Below are positions 11,501-23,953 of a DNA stretch of 64,000 bases, piece after piece; positions within the stretch are counted from its first letter, which is position 1, and every line of letters starts with the position of its first letter. Source of the stretch: Xylogone sp. PMI_703 (Eukaryota > Ascomycota > Leotiomycetes); NCBI GenBank assembly GCA_021399445.1, contig JAJTUQ010000006.1, forward strand, positions 2,542,001 through 2,606,000, written 5' to 3'. The notes below the pieces were generated by a model. It did no database searches and was not told where the DNA came from. It saw only the letters and a list, made by a program, of their open reading frames with translations. The position numbers and the translations under genes were made by a program.

Positions 11501-13471
11501 GGAATAATCTCATCTGCCAATTCGTCTGTCTTCATCTCATCGCCCCAGCTTGAAACCCACCTAGACAGGAATTTTTTAGGTATTTCCGTAACGAATTCAT
11601 TAGAAGTTGAGGCCTTTTGCACTTCGTCGACAAAGCGTTCGCGGTGTTCTTTCCTAGCCAGGAGGGATCCAAATCCAAACTCAGGGGTGGCTGAAACCTC
11701 CGCAGAAATACCTGCATTCTTTGCCGCAATTGCATTAGCAATATATAGCTTTTCACCAAAAACTTGATTCAAAATTTTCATGTAAGCGCTCTCCACCTGG
11801 GGTTGCAAAATGCCGCTCTCCAAATCATCTGCTGGGCCTTCAGTAATACCGACTTCTAAATTCTGTATAGGTTTCTCAGACTTGAGATTCTGGAAGACAC
11901 CTCGGAGGGCTTGCTCAACAGTTTCGGGTGCAATGTAACCAAGTTGGTGTCCTACAATTACTTCGACACCACCGGCAGGGCTGGCCTTCAAGGTAGTCAA
12001 CAAATCGAGAAGCAGTGGTCCCCATTTCGTTGTCTTCTTCCGAATCTGCTCCAGGACAGCTAATCTCTTGATCGATTTCGGAAGGGTCTCGATAAGCTTG
12101 CTACCTAACCAAGGTCTGTATAGTCGTACAGTGAGGATACCAGATTTAGCGTAGACATCAGTAGCCTTTGCCTCGTCAATTGCCTTGGCAAATAATCCGG
12201 CATCTGATCCGAAAATGAAAATAGCAGCAGTGGCATTGGAGGGACCAGAGTAGTGGAACGGTGCATATTCTCGTCCAACCGCCTCCTTGAGCTGGGCCCA
12301 GATGGAGGAAACGAATTTGTAGATGTCGTCTGATGTAACAGGGCGCTCATGAACTGTGTCGATTGTAGTTGCTGATGAAGGGGTATTATGCCCATCTATA
12401 CTGCTTTCTTGGTCTCCCTTTGACGATCCTACTGAGGAGGCCTTTGATGGGATCGGTGCAGCAGAAGATTCTACCGGAGAGGCAGACTCTACGCCCTCCA
12501 TTGAACCGTCGACGGCTGCCGCAGCCGTATTCTCAACCACTTTGGCAACCTTGCCATCATCAGCATATATACCGGAGCCGGGAACTCTGGTACGCTGGAA
12601 CTTTCGTGCAGCTGGAACATCTAGGATTTCCTCCACTACTTCATGTTTCTCGAATGGAATTGGGGTATCATCAATGGAGCAGCCGGCGTCAAAGAAGTGA
12701 ATGACTCCCTTGCCTGACTTGATCGCAAGAGCATGTGCGGTCAAAGCGATGTCTTGGGCCTCTTGTAGAGTCTCTGACTGCAAGAACGTAAAGCCGGAGT
12801 TACGGATAGCAGTGATAGAGGAGTAGTCGGGGTATTGTGCGGGATGAAGAGAGACATGGATGACTACGGGGTGGTTTGCCAGGCGGTACAAGTGGGGCAC
12901 GGCAGAAATGAGAATTGAGGATGTTGTGGTAACTGCAACGAGCTTGCCATTCCGAATTGGCTCGAAGACAGATAATAAAGGATCATTGTTGTGCCGCACA
13001 GCTTGGATCTGTTCGGAAAGTTGCAGATGGTTAGCTTGTGCAAAATTATGCAAAAGTACATGAAGCTTGAATAAAAATCAACCCCCACCTCAGGAATGCG
13101 GTCCTCGGTAGTAGCTACTAGACTCTGATCCTTTTGGGCAGCATATCGTGAAAAATGTGAAGAGAATTCGGACTCTTGGGAGAGTGCAGGCTGCACCGAG
13201 ATGATCACATCACTGGAGAGGTAGGCGATTCGAGCCACTATTCGCAACACACAAAAGTATCAGCCACAGCACCTGGAATTCATCATACGGCGGGGCCTGC
13301 AACAGCAGCTGACGAGCACGCAATCAACCAGCCTGGGAGATACGTACCAGCCTCCCCGGGAGTATGGATCTGAGAAGATGCCGCAGCCATTGTGTCTGGA
13401 TGCTGGCCACTGGCACTCTGCTGGGCAGAAGAAGAAGAGAGTTGCTGAGAACGAAGAGTGAGGGCCGCCAT
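8529..13471 (-). CDS. MET5: Sulfite reductase [NADPH], hemoprotein beta subunit
   Basis: Reduces sulfite to sulfide in the assimilatory sulfur pathway, with a separate flavoprotein alpha subunit. Rebuilt exons: 13471-13348, 13237-13089, 13008-8620 and 8558-8529, giving 1563 residues. The second exon supplies VARIAYLSSDVIISVQPALS, expected near the N-terminus of fungal homologs. Order: a pyruvate-oxidoreductase-like N-terminal region; a flavodoxin-like domain (ILFASDNGNAQSLAKRLG, STAGQGEFPQNGRPFWD); ferredoxin-like half-domains (MKLTTRQTFQFHGV); and the siroheme/4Fe-4S cysteines in SSSSCVAFPTCGLA and TGCPNGCARPW. The last intron restores the acidic C-terminus VAEEESDEE. The ATG at 13471 is preferred; an in-frame ATG at 13663 would add unlikely-looking residues. 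It shares its promoter with Ku70. Confidence 0.95.
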
Positions 13472-14357
13472 CGTTGCAGCAGAAATACCTCTTGGGGTGG
13501 CCTTGCTCAACAGCAAAAAGTTCTGGTAGGCCGGGGCGAAGTTCGGGATGTAGAGACACTGGCTGGCAGAGGGGGAGGGGGGCAAAGGGCCTGGTCTGGG
13601 GAGGCTTTCTGGCAGTCGCTGGCCAACGGGAGCCAGCTCAATTACCCTCTTCTGCGCCGCCACAGGCTCTCCTCTACCCTTTATTTCCTTCTTCGGCCAT
13701 CAGCCGTGAGCACGCAATCGCACGGCTGGGGCCACGTGACCTGCTGCTGGTCCTCCTTCAAATCCCGCTGCCAATAGCCAAACAAACACCGGCTGTAGCT
13801 TCATGTTACTACTGGTCTTATTTTCCAATCACTTGGGAGCGTTTGCTTTCGTGCGAGTGCAATTAGAAATACGGTGTTTGGAGAATCCTCTAGACTCCAG
13901 AGCACGCAATAAAACAAGCGCAAGAAATATTAAAAACATGCGGAGGTGTTGATGGACAAATGCGGCCGTCAGCCTTGCCGCCTTCAAACCTCAGGCCAGA
14001 AATTATCATGACAAACCCCACCTTCGTCACTTAGTCACGTGCAACAAAGAGTCTTGGCATAAAAGTTCGCTGCGATATCGGTATATCACGTGAACAGGCG
14101 ACACAGCAGCTCCTGACTTCGCGTCTGCCTCTGCCGCGTCGCGTTGGACGGTTCATGGTATGACGGCAGCCTATCCTAGCGGGCTGCTCTAGAGAGGTGC
14201 CATCGAGTCTCATGAGGGTAGCAGCCGCAAATACTCCTAACCTGCTGCCTCCCAATGTGAATTAAGACTTATCAATATCAATTGGCTGGAAAGAAAAGCA
14301 GAATACCGACAAATACGTCATCTATTCCTGCTGACGTCAAATCCATCTCTAACCACT
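13472..14357. promoter_or_regulatory. Bidirectional promoter, sulfite reductase / Ku70
   Basis: An 886-bp divergent spacer with three CACGTG boxes at 13733-13738, 14036-14041 and 14087-14092. Each reads TCACGTG on one strand, the core bound by Cbf1-type bHLH proteins that help activate sulfur-assimilation genes in yeasts. The motif is seen; its use here is inferred. Confidence 0.55.
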
Positions 14358-16422
14358 ATGGCTGACGAAGAGAAGAAGTGGAGACCTGATGATGAGGATC
14401 AGGAAGACGAGGATGATATTGATGAAAATGTAATTCGCAATCCGTTTTCAGCATCATTCGTCTCTGACTGAATAACTAGGATTATAGAGACCAAAAAGAT
14501 GCCGTCCTTTTCGCTATCGACATTAGCAAGTCCATGCTTGCCCCTCCTCCACCATCCGACTCCAAAAATGATGCGCAGGATAGCCCAGCTTTAGCCGCAC
14601 TGAAGTGCGCATACATGATTATGCAGCAGCGAATCATATCTAACCCCAAAGACATGATAGGCGTCCTTCTCTTTGGCACTGAAAAATCAAAGTTCCAGGA
14701 AGATCATGCAGATTCACAAAGTGGCCTTGCTTATCCCCATTGCTATCTTTTTACAGACCTGGACGTTCCGGCAGCAGGTGATGTGAAGGAGCTTAGAGAG
14801 CTGGTTGAGGACGAAGAGGTGCGAAATGAGATCTTACAACCAGCGAAGGAGCAAGTCTCAATGTCCAATGTCCTATTTTGCGCAAATCAAATTTTCACCA
14901 CGAAAGCTCCCAACTTTGGCTCCCGGAGACTATTTGTGATAACAGATGAAGATAATCCACATGCAGCAGATAAGAATGCCAGAGCCGCCGCTGCTGTCCG
15001 CGCTAAGGATCTATATGACTTGGGAGTCGTTATTGAACTATTCCCCATATCCAGGGTCAATCACCAGTTTGATAAGGCCAAGTTCTATGACGTAGGTATT
15101 CAATTAGATGTTATTCTCCGATTTACTAATAGTCGTAGGATATCATCTACCGCGATCCTGCCGAAGTAGAGGAATTGTCTCCCGGCCTGACCGAGCTGAA
15201 AGCCGAGGGTGGAGACGGTATCTCGCTACTTACAGGACTGATATCTGATATTAACTCGAAGCAAGTAGCTAAGAGAGCTCTATTTTCAAACCTACCTTTC
15301 GAAATTGGCCCGGGCTTCAGGATCTCTGTCAAAGGCTTTAATATCCTTCAGAGACAAGAGCCAGCTCGAAGTAGCTACATCTGGCTCGAAGGAGAGACCG
15401 CTCAGGTCGTTACGGGAGAAACTACAAAACTAGAAGAAGAATCAGGCCGCACACTAGACAAAACAGAGATCAAAAAGGCTTATAAATTTGGTGGCGGGCA
15501 TGTGTTTTTCACTCCAGCCGAGCTGAAGGAACTAAAGAATTTTGGCCAACCTATTCTCCGTATCATCGGGTTCAAGCCTCGGTCAATGCTTCCTCTATGG
15601 GCTTCGATTAAGAAATCTACATTTATCTACCCCAGTGAAGAGGATTATGTGGGCTCGACTCGTGTCTTCTCCGCCTTGTGGCAGAAACTGTTGAAAGATA
15701 AGAAGATGGGCATAGCGTGGTACATAGCACGATCAAACGCAACGCCGATTATTGTCGCCATTCTTCCCTCGGCCGAACGTACAGACAGCACTTCCAAAGG
15801 ACAGGTTATACCGGCGGGCTTATGGCTCTATCCTCTCCCTTTTGTCGACGATATCCGCAACCCACCAGGAACACCCGATCCTCTTGTGAGCCCTGATGAA
15901 CTCATCGATAAAATGAGAATTATTGTGCAACAGCTGCAGCTGCCAAAAGCTATGTACGATCCCGCGAAGTATCCCAATCCGGCATTACAGTGGCACTACC
16001 GAATCCTACAGGCTATCGCACTGGAAGAAGAAATTCCCGAAACGCCTGACGACAAAACCGTGCCAAGATATAGGCAGATTGATAAGCGCGCTGGGGAGTA
16101 TGCTATTCAGTGGGGAGAGACTTTAGAAGCACTCAGTCTCGTGCATTCGAAGCATAGGGGTACGGCTGCGGGAGTCAAGCGAGACCGCGGAGCAACCGAC
16201 GACGATGATCGGGGAAAGAAAAAGAGTAAAGTAGCATCAAGTGCGCCCAAATCTCTTGAAGAGATGAGTATGGATGATTTGCGAAAGATCATCCAGGGAG
16301 ATAGGTTGGATAAGTACAAAGTCGCTGATTTGAAGGACTTGCTCAGGAGCAAGGGTTTGAGCGACAGTGGGAAGAAGAGCCAATTAGTAGAGAGGATCGA
16401 GCAGTGGGTTGAGGATAACTAG
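14358..16422 (+). CDS. KU70: Ku70, DNA end-binding subunit of the Ku heterodimer
   Basis: Binds broken DNA ends with Ku80 for non-homologous end joining and telomere protection. Exons 14358-14429, 14480-15091 and 15139-16422 give 655 residues, typical for fungal Ku70. An acidic N-terminus leads into a von Willebrand-type domain ([13 protein letters not shown], then [13 protein letters not shown]). The Ku core contains [16 protein letters not shown] and [19 protein letters not shown], and the arm includes [20 protein letters not shown]. The end is a SAP DNA-binding motif ([20 protein letters not shown]). The tiny first exon was placed because [15 protein letters not shown] joins in phase 0 to [14 protein letters not shown]. 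Introns are 50 and 47 nt. Confidence 0.95.
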
Positions 16423-16853
16423 GTGCATAAAATAACTTCACAGTTGGGAATGTGTATGGATACTACGCGTTGGTACGCATGTTTTGGCGTTCAGGAGTTC
16501 GCCCCGTCAAAAGTACTTGCTACGAGGAGGCAGAATAGGGAATAACTTTGTATTATAATAGCAAGCTAATAAGTGCGGCTTGAACAACAGGTAAATCAGA
16601 GGATGGAAAAGCACAAAATACCATTTAATTTTGACGGTCTACAACCGCTGCACGATGTGGAACCCGTGAGAAATGCTTCCTATAACAAAACACTTATTCA
16701 GGAAAATAATCCTATTCCCAAAACATCCTATCCTACTCATCGATTATATACAATTACATCTATGATCCTCCCCCTCTCATGCTCCCCACCTAAGATGAAC
16801 CCCCAAAAAATTATATACATAAAAAGCCAAAGAAGTAAAACATTAAAAGAAGA
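16423..16853. other. Convergent 3' intergenic stretch
   Basis: AT-rich spacer between the Ku70 and dehydrogenase 3' ends. A 171-codon plus-strand ORF overlaps it, but its downstream half is the shadow of the dehydrogenase exon. No gene seen. Confidence 0.6.
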
Positions 16854-17949
16854 TCACGCATACCCCAGTGCAGAAAACGTGTCCAGATTCTTCTTCGTAT
16901 CCTCATCCACGAACGGAAGCTGCTCTCTAATCGTGTACTTCTCCCCACTGATCTCAGCCACTTTTGCATTCAAGCCCGGCTGCGTGGAGAAGTCCTCGAT
17001 GGCAGATACAGCGGTGGATACGGGCGTCAGGATCATGTTCTGGAAGAGATGGGCGTCGGCGAGGCCGGTTTCTGTCAAGAGTGTGTGAGTATGGAGAAGG
17101 GCATATATAATAAGGGGGTAAAATTGGAGGACGAGTGGGGGGAATATAAGGTCACGTACTGATTACTGCTGGTGCGATGGCGTTGAGGGTGATTCCTTCG
17201 CCTTCGAGTAGTGGTCCCATGGAGCGGACGGCTTGGATGATCCCAGCTTTGGAGGCGGCGTACATGGGCGCCATTGGGAAGGCGTATAGTCCTGCATTGG
17301 AGGCCGTGCAGATTATTGATCCCTTGTGGGATGCAGTGTTCTTTCGCATGTAGTGGATGGCGAGCTTGACGGCTGGGTAAGGGGTATGAGTTAGTGAGTA
17401 CTTGTATATGTACATTTTTGCTATTTCTTGAGAATAGAAGGAGGTTGACATAATAGAAGGGAGAAAGGAAACTGTTGATATACGAACAGTATAAAGTTCC
17501 GTAAAGATTGATATCGAGGGTTTTTAGTACCGGTTTCGTTGGTTCCTCGTTTTTCTCCTTTACGAACTCTCCTCTCTCCGTGATCCCTGCATTGGCAAAT
17601 ACGACTTGGATGTTTCCAAACTCCTGGTATACTTCCTCGAAGACCTGCTTCTGGTTGTCCCAGTCACCAATGTCACATTTCTTGAATGCGAATGTGACTC
17701 CTGGATACTGGGATTTCAGATCGGCTAAGACATTCACTGCTGCAGTCTCTGATATATCTAGGATGGCAATCTTGGAGGAGCGACTTGCGAAGAAGTTGAC
17801 TACTGCGAGACCAATTCCTGAAGCGCCACCTGAGAATGGTTGTTAGATACTTAGATTTGAAAAATGGTAGGTGTATATTATTTGAGTAGTGGTGGAGTTT
17901 GTGTACCTGTTACTATAACGCCTTTGTCTTTCAGTTCTGTGGTTGCCAT
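16854..17949 (-). CDS. Short-chain dehydrogenase/reductase (15-PGDH-like)
   Basis: NAD(P)-dependent oxidoreductase of the classical SDR family; the substrate is unknown. Exons 17949-17907, 17829-17488, 17372-17160 and 17071-16854 give 271 residues. The nucleotide-binding motif TGGASGIG is split by intron 1 at the first glycine codon. CDIGDW binds the adenine side, FANAGI is the NAG motif, and the catalytic residues are Ser in CTASNAG and YAASK (Tyr-x-x-x-Lys). PAVIKTGL follows the active site. Intron 2 uses the donor GTTCGT, weaker than the others, so the junction near residue 130 is least certain. The architecture resembles fungal 15-hydroxyprostaglandin dehydrogenase-like proteins. Confidence 0.9.
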
Positions 17950-19274
17950 TTTCTGGTTTGTATAAAAGGTGTAGTAATGTTTGTTCTTTAATATGCAATT
18001 ACACTATTGTTAACGAAGAGAAATATATCTAATAGATCATCAGGATATCGCAAGCTCTATAGGTAGCAAGACGATACGTATATATGGCATGCACCGAACG
18101 TCTTCAAGAGCTCCAGGTGCCCCTCTCTGCCCCTCAACACCCGGAACTCCCCCACATAGGGAGCCTTTAACCCACATCAGCCCCGATCAAAGAGCTACTG
18201 GCGTGAAGCAGAGGCGATTCTCACGATGAACTTTACTTTAGCAGAAGGGCATTCTCCGAGCTCTAACGTTGTCGTAGCTTGGCAGGAATCGCGTACGGAG
18301 ATACCTTTGTGGGCGGTCGGGGAAGCCCCATTATTAGAGACTATTTCCAGCCTTCCGACCTTCTCCTCTTCACTGGAAGAGGCCATCGCATTGCCCGAAA
18401 TCTGGGGAAAGAAAATTAATGTAGGTTCTGAAGGAGTAATAATATCACGGCAATAGCAGCAGTAAGCCTCGGCTACAGTACGCAGTACTCATAGCAACAA
18501 GGTGGTCGCAGCGTGCCTCGTCCTGAAATTGGCTGAGAGACATTTCCATCTCCACAGAATGCGTGCTGGCAAAGTTACATAGATGTAGATGCGATGCGAG
18601 TTGTTGCGGTTGATTGAATGGTTGGCAGCACCAGGATCTGTACAGCAGCACCCAGCACCGAATGTGCAAATCACAATGCGATGAATCAGTCCCTACATAT
18701 TCTGTGTGTACAAGGGAAGACACGCATCGAAGGAGAGAACCTGAAAGCAGCAGTATCGGTGTAGCTTGCAGTTCGTATCGTGATAATCCTGAATTTTACT
18801 AAGTACTTGGGCGACTGCAATCCAAAGTTAATTTCCTGGAATGCAGAGATCGAATATAAATTTTTTTGTAGTGTGCGATGAATTTTTGGTTATTTTGGCG
18901 GTTCTGTGTATCGTCGAATAGGGCGGGGGCTTCCGATGAGGTCTCAATTTTGAGGGCAAGAATTGCTTAGTCATCCAAAAAGTTGAAGCCGCAGGGACGA
19001 CACGGCGTGCGCCAGTGGTTGCTCTAGCGCCTGAATTTTCGCACCGACGACGATGCGTAGGAGGAATTCCTCTTCGACGTTCCCAACCCACTCGCTGCTT
19101 CTGCTCTAGCCATTCATTTGGAACGACAATCCTTTGTCTCTCCCATACGGTATTGCGAGATCGCTATAGAACTCTTACATCTAACCACTTAACTTATGCT
19201 TGGATGCTGGTAATTGCCTTTAACGAGACGAATTTCCCGACAGGGCGCATCAATCCGCTCTAGATTTAGAGACA
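17950..19274. other. Divergent intergenic region
   Basis: 1.3 kb between divergent genes, presumably both promoters. A 63-codon minus-strand ORF from an ATG at 18386 and an overlapping 76-codon plus-strand ORF from 18226 are present. Neither has a recognisable motif, and I do not call them as genes. Confidence 0.5.
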
Positions 19275-21660
19275 ATGGAGCCCGTTAATGAGCGTAAGTC
19301 TAGCTCCCAAAGACGCTATCTGAAGTGTTCCTGCGTGGTATCTTCTTCAGGACTAACCTCGCCCAGATCCAGAGGCTCCCCTCAAATATGAATCCCCTTA
19401 TATGACCGAATCTGCAGCAGACAATTCACTAGAATCGCCCTTAAAACGCCGGCTATCGACAGAATTTCAAGGTGAAGCTGGAGAAAAGCGACAGAGAATT
19501 GAGACGACGAAAGATGACCTAGATCTGGCTGCTCTGATAGCACAGGCTACTGCCTCTGCAACTCAGCAGTTCGTCGAGTCTACAGCTACCCAAGAAAATG
19601 ATAACCAACAATATCATGGCTTGTCATCAGATCTATTCGTGGACAATGCCCCCGAACAAAAAGAGACTCTCGCTCACAACAGTGGCTTCTCCTCCGATCC
19701 CCACCTTTACATGCGGATCTTGAGTTTACCCATCTTGGAGAGCTTGGTAAGTTCAATTGATTATACTAATGGAGAATATGCGCTTCTCGCTTTTTTCTTT
19801 TCAACTCGACGCTAACATTCTGCTCCAGTCTACCCAGATCCTCTCCACCTTAGCTCAAGGGCCTTATGAAGATACAATTCGAGTAGTCACTGAGCCCTCG
19901 TCAGAGCTTGGACAAGCATACGCAACTCTAAGGTCCCTCTTCGAACAGACAAAGAAGATCTATTCTCAGAAGAACTCTTTTCTTTCAGCAGACGAATTGA
20001 ACATTCGCGAGACAGAACATCGAGCAACAATTCGCACGACGAATCTAGCCACATTCATGTCCGGTATATTCGGTGGTCAGGATGTTGGTTTCTATGAACT
20101 CAATGACCAGTTCATAGATTCTTTCACTCCGGAAGGAGCTGCGTTTGAAAAGGAACCTGGGCAGCTCTACCTGAACTTTAAAACTCAAATGTATCTTTCT
20201 GCCGTGTCTCAAGAAGAGCAGGAAAAGTCCAAAGAGGAAGTATTGGACGAACTCTTCCCTACTAATATGGATCAAATACTTTTGGCTAGACATCCAGAAG
20301 TGCAACTATCGCAAAGTGAATTGGATTTTATCCAGAACGCAAAATCCCGTCGAGATTATCTCATGACCGAAGGAGGTGATATCGATGCCATTCGTAAGTT
20401 CTGATCTCAAATAAAGGTAGTCGAAGCTAACAATTTCCTAGAAGCACTATCTGAGAGATTCTCTTGGGAAGACTTCTTGCGCAGCTTGAACTCTTATCTC
20501 CGAGAAACTTACGATTCACTGATTGCACCTTATATGAAACGACATGCTCTCACAGCCCCAGCATCACCTAGCCGACCTGAACATATAAACTCCACTTCAC
20601 ATAACAATCACAACTCCCTCCAGACCCCTGGTGGACAACAGCCTAACAACTCTGAGCATGATGCAATTGCACAAGCGTCCCTTGCCGCTGCCCAAGCTGC
20701 TCTTCAGGGTGTTGGATTCGGCCAGTATTCAACTACTCAGCAGCCACAGCCTCAGCAACAGGCGCCTCAGCAGCTACAACAACCTATTAGGGGTAAGTGT
20801 TATTACATCAACCCCTTGCATCCAGATACTAACTATCTTCAGCACCACAACCTTCTCCTTATCAAACCCCGCCCCAGGCAACCTATCAGTCACACTATGC
20901 AGGAGCAAATATCCCCTATCATACTCAAAGTGCGCCAACTCAAGTCCTCTATGAACAAGCCAGACAAGCCGCCGTTGCTAAAGCAAACCCCCATAGTCGT
21001 CGACCAGGCCTACCTAGTCAGCGTCGGCCATGGAGTACTGAAGAAGAAAATGCGTTAATGGCTGGTCTCGACCAGGTTAAAGGGCCCCATTGGAGTCAAA
21101 TCCTTGCCCTATATGGCGCAAAAGGTCAAATAAGTGAAATTCTTAAAGACCGTAATCAGGTCCAGTTGAAAGATAAAGCCAGAAATCTGAAGTTATTCTT
21201 CTTGAAGAGCAACATCGAGGTACCATACTACTTGCAGTGCGTAACAGGCGAACTGAAGACCAGAGCTCCAAGCCAAGCAGCCCGAAAGGAAGCTGAGGAA
21301 CGTGCAAGGCTCGCCAGCGACGAAGAGCAAGCTCGTTTCAATGGCATTATGACCCTGGCCAGTGGAATTTCACAGAAACCGGTCACCAATGAACAAGCGC
21401 ACACTCCGGATCCAACATCTCAGACCCAGTCTCCTACCAATAGCCAGGACATCCATGATGATCACGTTAACCAGATCCCAGATGTACCGCAGCCCGAACT
21501 ACCAATGGAACCCCCGGCACCTCTTAGCGACGAGGAGCAGCTTCGGCAACATCTCATGGCAGCAACGGCGGCCGCTACTGCTTCTGAGAATCAACCTAGC
21601 AATGAGCAGAGTTATGGACAAGTTGCACCTGTTGCACCTATGGCTACTATGCCGTCTTAG
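19275..21660 (+). CDS. Telobox Myb protein, Tbf1/TRF-like
   Basis: Predicted nuclear DNA-binding protein recognising telomere-type repeats, at telomeres or, as Tbf1 does in yeasts, at gene promoters. Exons 19275-19293, 19367-19746, 19829-20393, 20442-20792 and 20843-21660 give 710 residues. An N-terminal NLS-like PLKRRLS precedes a helical TRF-homology-like region (exons 3-4). A Gln/Pro-rich linker leads to a C-terminal Myb domain starting RRPWSTEEENALMAGLDQVK and ending in VQLKDKARNLK, a variant of the telobox VDLKDKWRNL with Trp replaced by Ala. The tail is Gln/Pro/Ala-rich. The 19-bp first exon is required to bring the frame to an ATG. Tbf1 versus Taz1 orthology cannot be settled by eye. 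Confidence 0.88.
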
Positions 21661-22780
21661 CCGAATTAATCCGTGTTTTATTAGTTCTTTGTGGCATTTC
21701 ACTTGTTTCCCTCATCAACGGTTGTGTAGTCTTGAGGCGTCTGCTTTTTTTTCTTGTTAATATTTATCTCACTAACCTCTATCTGGTGAAGAGAATAGTG
21801 AGTTGAGAGAATTGAGTTTGAAGTTGGCATTACTTTTATACCATGATATTGGCATACTGGCATTTTCTGAGGTCGGTTGGTTTTCTACAAGGAATCCGAA
21901 AGAATGGAACAAGGGAAAATCTCGCAGAGTGCGGATACTTTTCTTGGAATGTCGATTGAGGCTCCATGTTGGAATTCTTTGGTGCTGTATATTAATAAAT
22001 ACCCTTTTTTTTTAGCGAAATACCTCTACGGTACGCTTCAATGGGGGAAGCAATTGTTTCGAAAGTGTAGGGTATATTTAATAAAAGAGAGTCTCAAATA
22101 CTGTGATGGAAATTATAAACAACCATGAGGCCCATCTGCCTTCGTATAGTTTAGTATTAGCCCCGAATTCAATGACTGCATTGTGACCCATACTCGACTG
22201 CTTAAACGGAACATGAGACTCATGCTATACTATCTCAACATGCTTTTGAATGTTATGACGTGGTCATCTTAGCATCTAAGTAAGGTACTGCAAATGAGGA
22301 GGCTTAGCTTTCATATTATAGAATCAATTGTAACGACAAAACACCGATGGCTTGACAACAAAACAGCAATGAATCGACAATAAAACAATAACTTGACAAA
22401 CAATAACTTGACAAACAATAACTCGACAAACAATAACTCGACAAATCAACAACGAATCGATAAATCGACAATAACCAGACAAAACAACAATAAGACAGTA
22501 AATAGCTCAACCAAAACAAAACAAAAATCGACAAAGCAGCAATACATCGACAAACCAACAATAAATCTTATGTCCAACCCAAGAACCAATAGAAGTACAT
22601 CATTAATCTAGATATTCTTTTCCCAACGAAACGCCATGCTCCTAGTATTGCATAACTCTATTTTCTAAATCCATGATACTTGGAACATATATTTCATCTT
22701 CATCAGATTCTAGTATCTGATCGTTCTTGAAACTCCAAAAGGTGTTCTTTTGAGGCTTAAAGCGGATATTCGACTGGGGC
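21661..22780. other. Intergenic region with simple repeats
   Basis: Contains the presumed 3' UTR of the telobox gene and an A/C-rich low-complexity tract at about 22320-22570 that includes a 15-bp tandem repeat. A 66-codon minus ORF around 22642-22842 overlaps the end of the next gene and may be a decayed extension of it. Confidence 0.5.
22383..22442. repeat. 15-bp tandem repeat, 4 copies
   Basis: Four head-to-tail copies of AAACAATAACTTGAC; the last two carry one C-for-T change (ACTCGAC). Degenerate related units continue to about 22570 (CAACGAATCGATAAATCGAC and similar). Confidence 0.85.
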
Positions 22781-23583
22781 TCACTCTCCACGCACCATAG
22801 TATGATTTTTCTCGGACGCCTCCCATTTAGGAAGGTGAGCATTGAGTGTCAGGTATATACCAAAGGGTATGTTGAGAGCAATGACTCGATCTGGTATAAG
22901 CTCTCGTAGTTGACTAGGTTCCAGATCGTGTTTAAGCATGATTTCTATAGCTTCTTGCATATTTCGTCGGTTGATGACGTTAGGTGTATCGGCCAGTATA
23001 CTCTTCCCGAATGAGCAAATGAGGCTTGCTGCGTTGAAATTTGGTTGATGAGGCTTTGAAGATTGGTGTGATGGCAGTTGCTTCTGAGCCACAAGTTTTT
23101 GTACCTCAGGCTGAGACTCGGTATCCCGTCGAGGTCTTTTAGATGGCCGAGTGTGGAATTCGTTGTCGTCGCTTTCCTGATACCCATCCTGGATAATTCC
23201 TTCAAGAAAAGCTTTACAGCGCTTGGGATCCTCAAAACAATCAGTGTATTTGGATCTGATAATTAAAAGGCACTTTCTTTGTGAATTAGACTTGATTAGA
23301 GCCTTAAGTGTGATACCCAATCCTCAAAACAGCTGACGTACATAGAGGTCTCTGGCCTTCCTTCAAGACTGCAAGAGACTTCCCAGCGTTGAGACCGGAT
23401 TGGTTTTGGTACTGGCTTTCCAGAGATATGTCGCCACATAGTGGAGTCCGCCATATTGCATATTCGTTGATAATCATCCTCAAAGCCATGATCAAGGTCG
23501 ACTGTATATGCAGTCATGCCTATCTTTGCACGATTAAAGATGAGTGCATGTTGAATATTGACTATGTATTTGGTCGGAGGCAT
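22781..23583 (-). pseudogene. Frameshifted tandem paralog A, unrecognised family
   Basis: I do not recognise this family. The N-terminal half reads from ATG 23583 (MPPTKYIVNIQHALIF...); the C-terminal half is one frame over and ends at 22781. It is clearly homologous to the next gene: TMWRHIS matches AMWEYVC, CFEDW matches DLESW, and AIEIMLKHDLEPSQLRELI matches AIEIMDQNEIAPEQLRSLT. The break falls at the GGG in GATTGGG (about 23313-23319), just after the conserved Trp. One missing G would explain it. Candidate introns there are 26-51 nt and would delete conserved residues or put the branch site too close to the AG. A basic NLS-like RPSKRPRRD sits mid-protein. It could be a pseudogene, a sequence error or an unusual intron. 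Confidence 0.6.
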
Positions 23584-23953
23584 TTGCGATGGTTGGATTA
23601 TAGAAGGCGTCTGGGTTTGCAATACTCGGATGGATAATATTAAGGGTGATGCATCGGGTTATCTGCTCGCGACGCTCCTTTGAGACTCACGATGTCAACT
23701 CGGATTCTCCTATGCTCGGGCCGCACGATGCAGGTTGAACAGGATTTGATATCGATATCATTGCCACAGCTCCGTGTCGAATATTTCCCCGATTGAATCG
23801 ACTATTAATCCCTACTGTATAAATAGTTTGTTTTGAAAGTTGAGGTTGGATCGGTTTGTCTCGGTCGTTTGCTTCATCTCGGTAAATGTGATTAAGCTTA
23901 ATCTTGGTTCCATTTTACCCTTGAATTATGAAAGGACGACATAAATAACTCAA
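23584..23953. other. Spacer between tandem paralogs
   Basis: 370 bp between the 5' end of paralog A and the 3' end of paralog B. No gene seen. Confidence 0.6.

Noticed and set aside
13472..13663. Upstream in-frame extension of sulfite reductase from ATG 13663
   Set aside because: The added residues are Pro/Ser-rich and unlike the family, and the ATG at 13471 has good context. Not fully excluded.
18195..18456. Overlapping small ORFs on both strands (63 and 76 codons)
   Set aside because: Both start at ATG, but neither has a motif, and they overlap each other; chance is as likely as a gene.
23269..23345. A 48-61 nt intron joining the two frames of paralog A
   Set aside because: Candidates either remove residues conserved in paralog B, leave the branch site too close to the AG, or hit a stop; a one-base shift is simpler.
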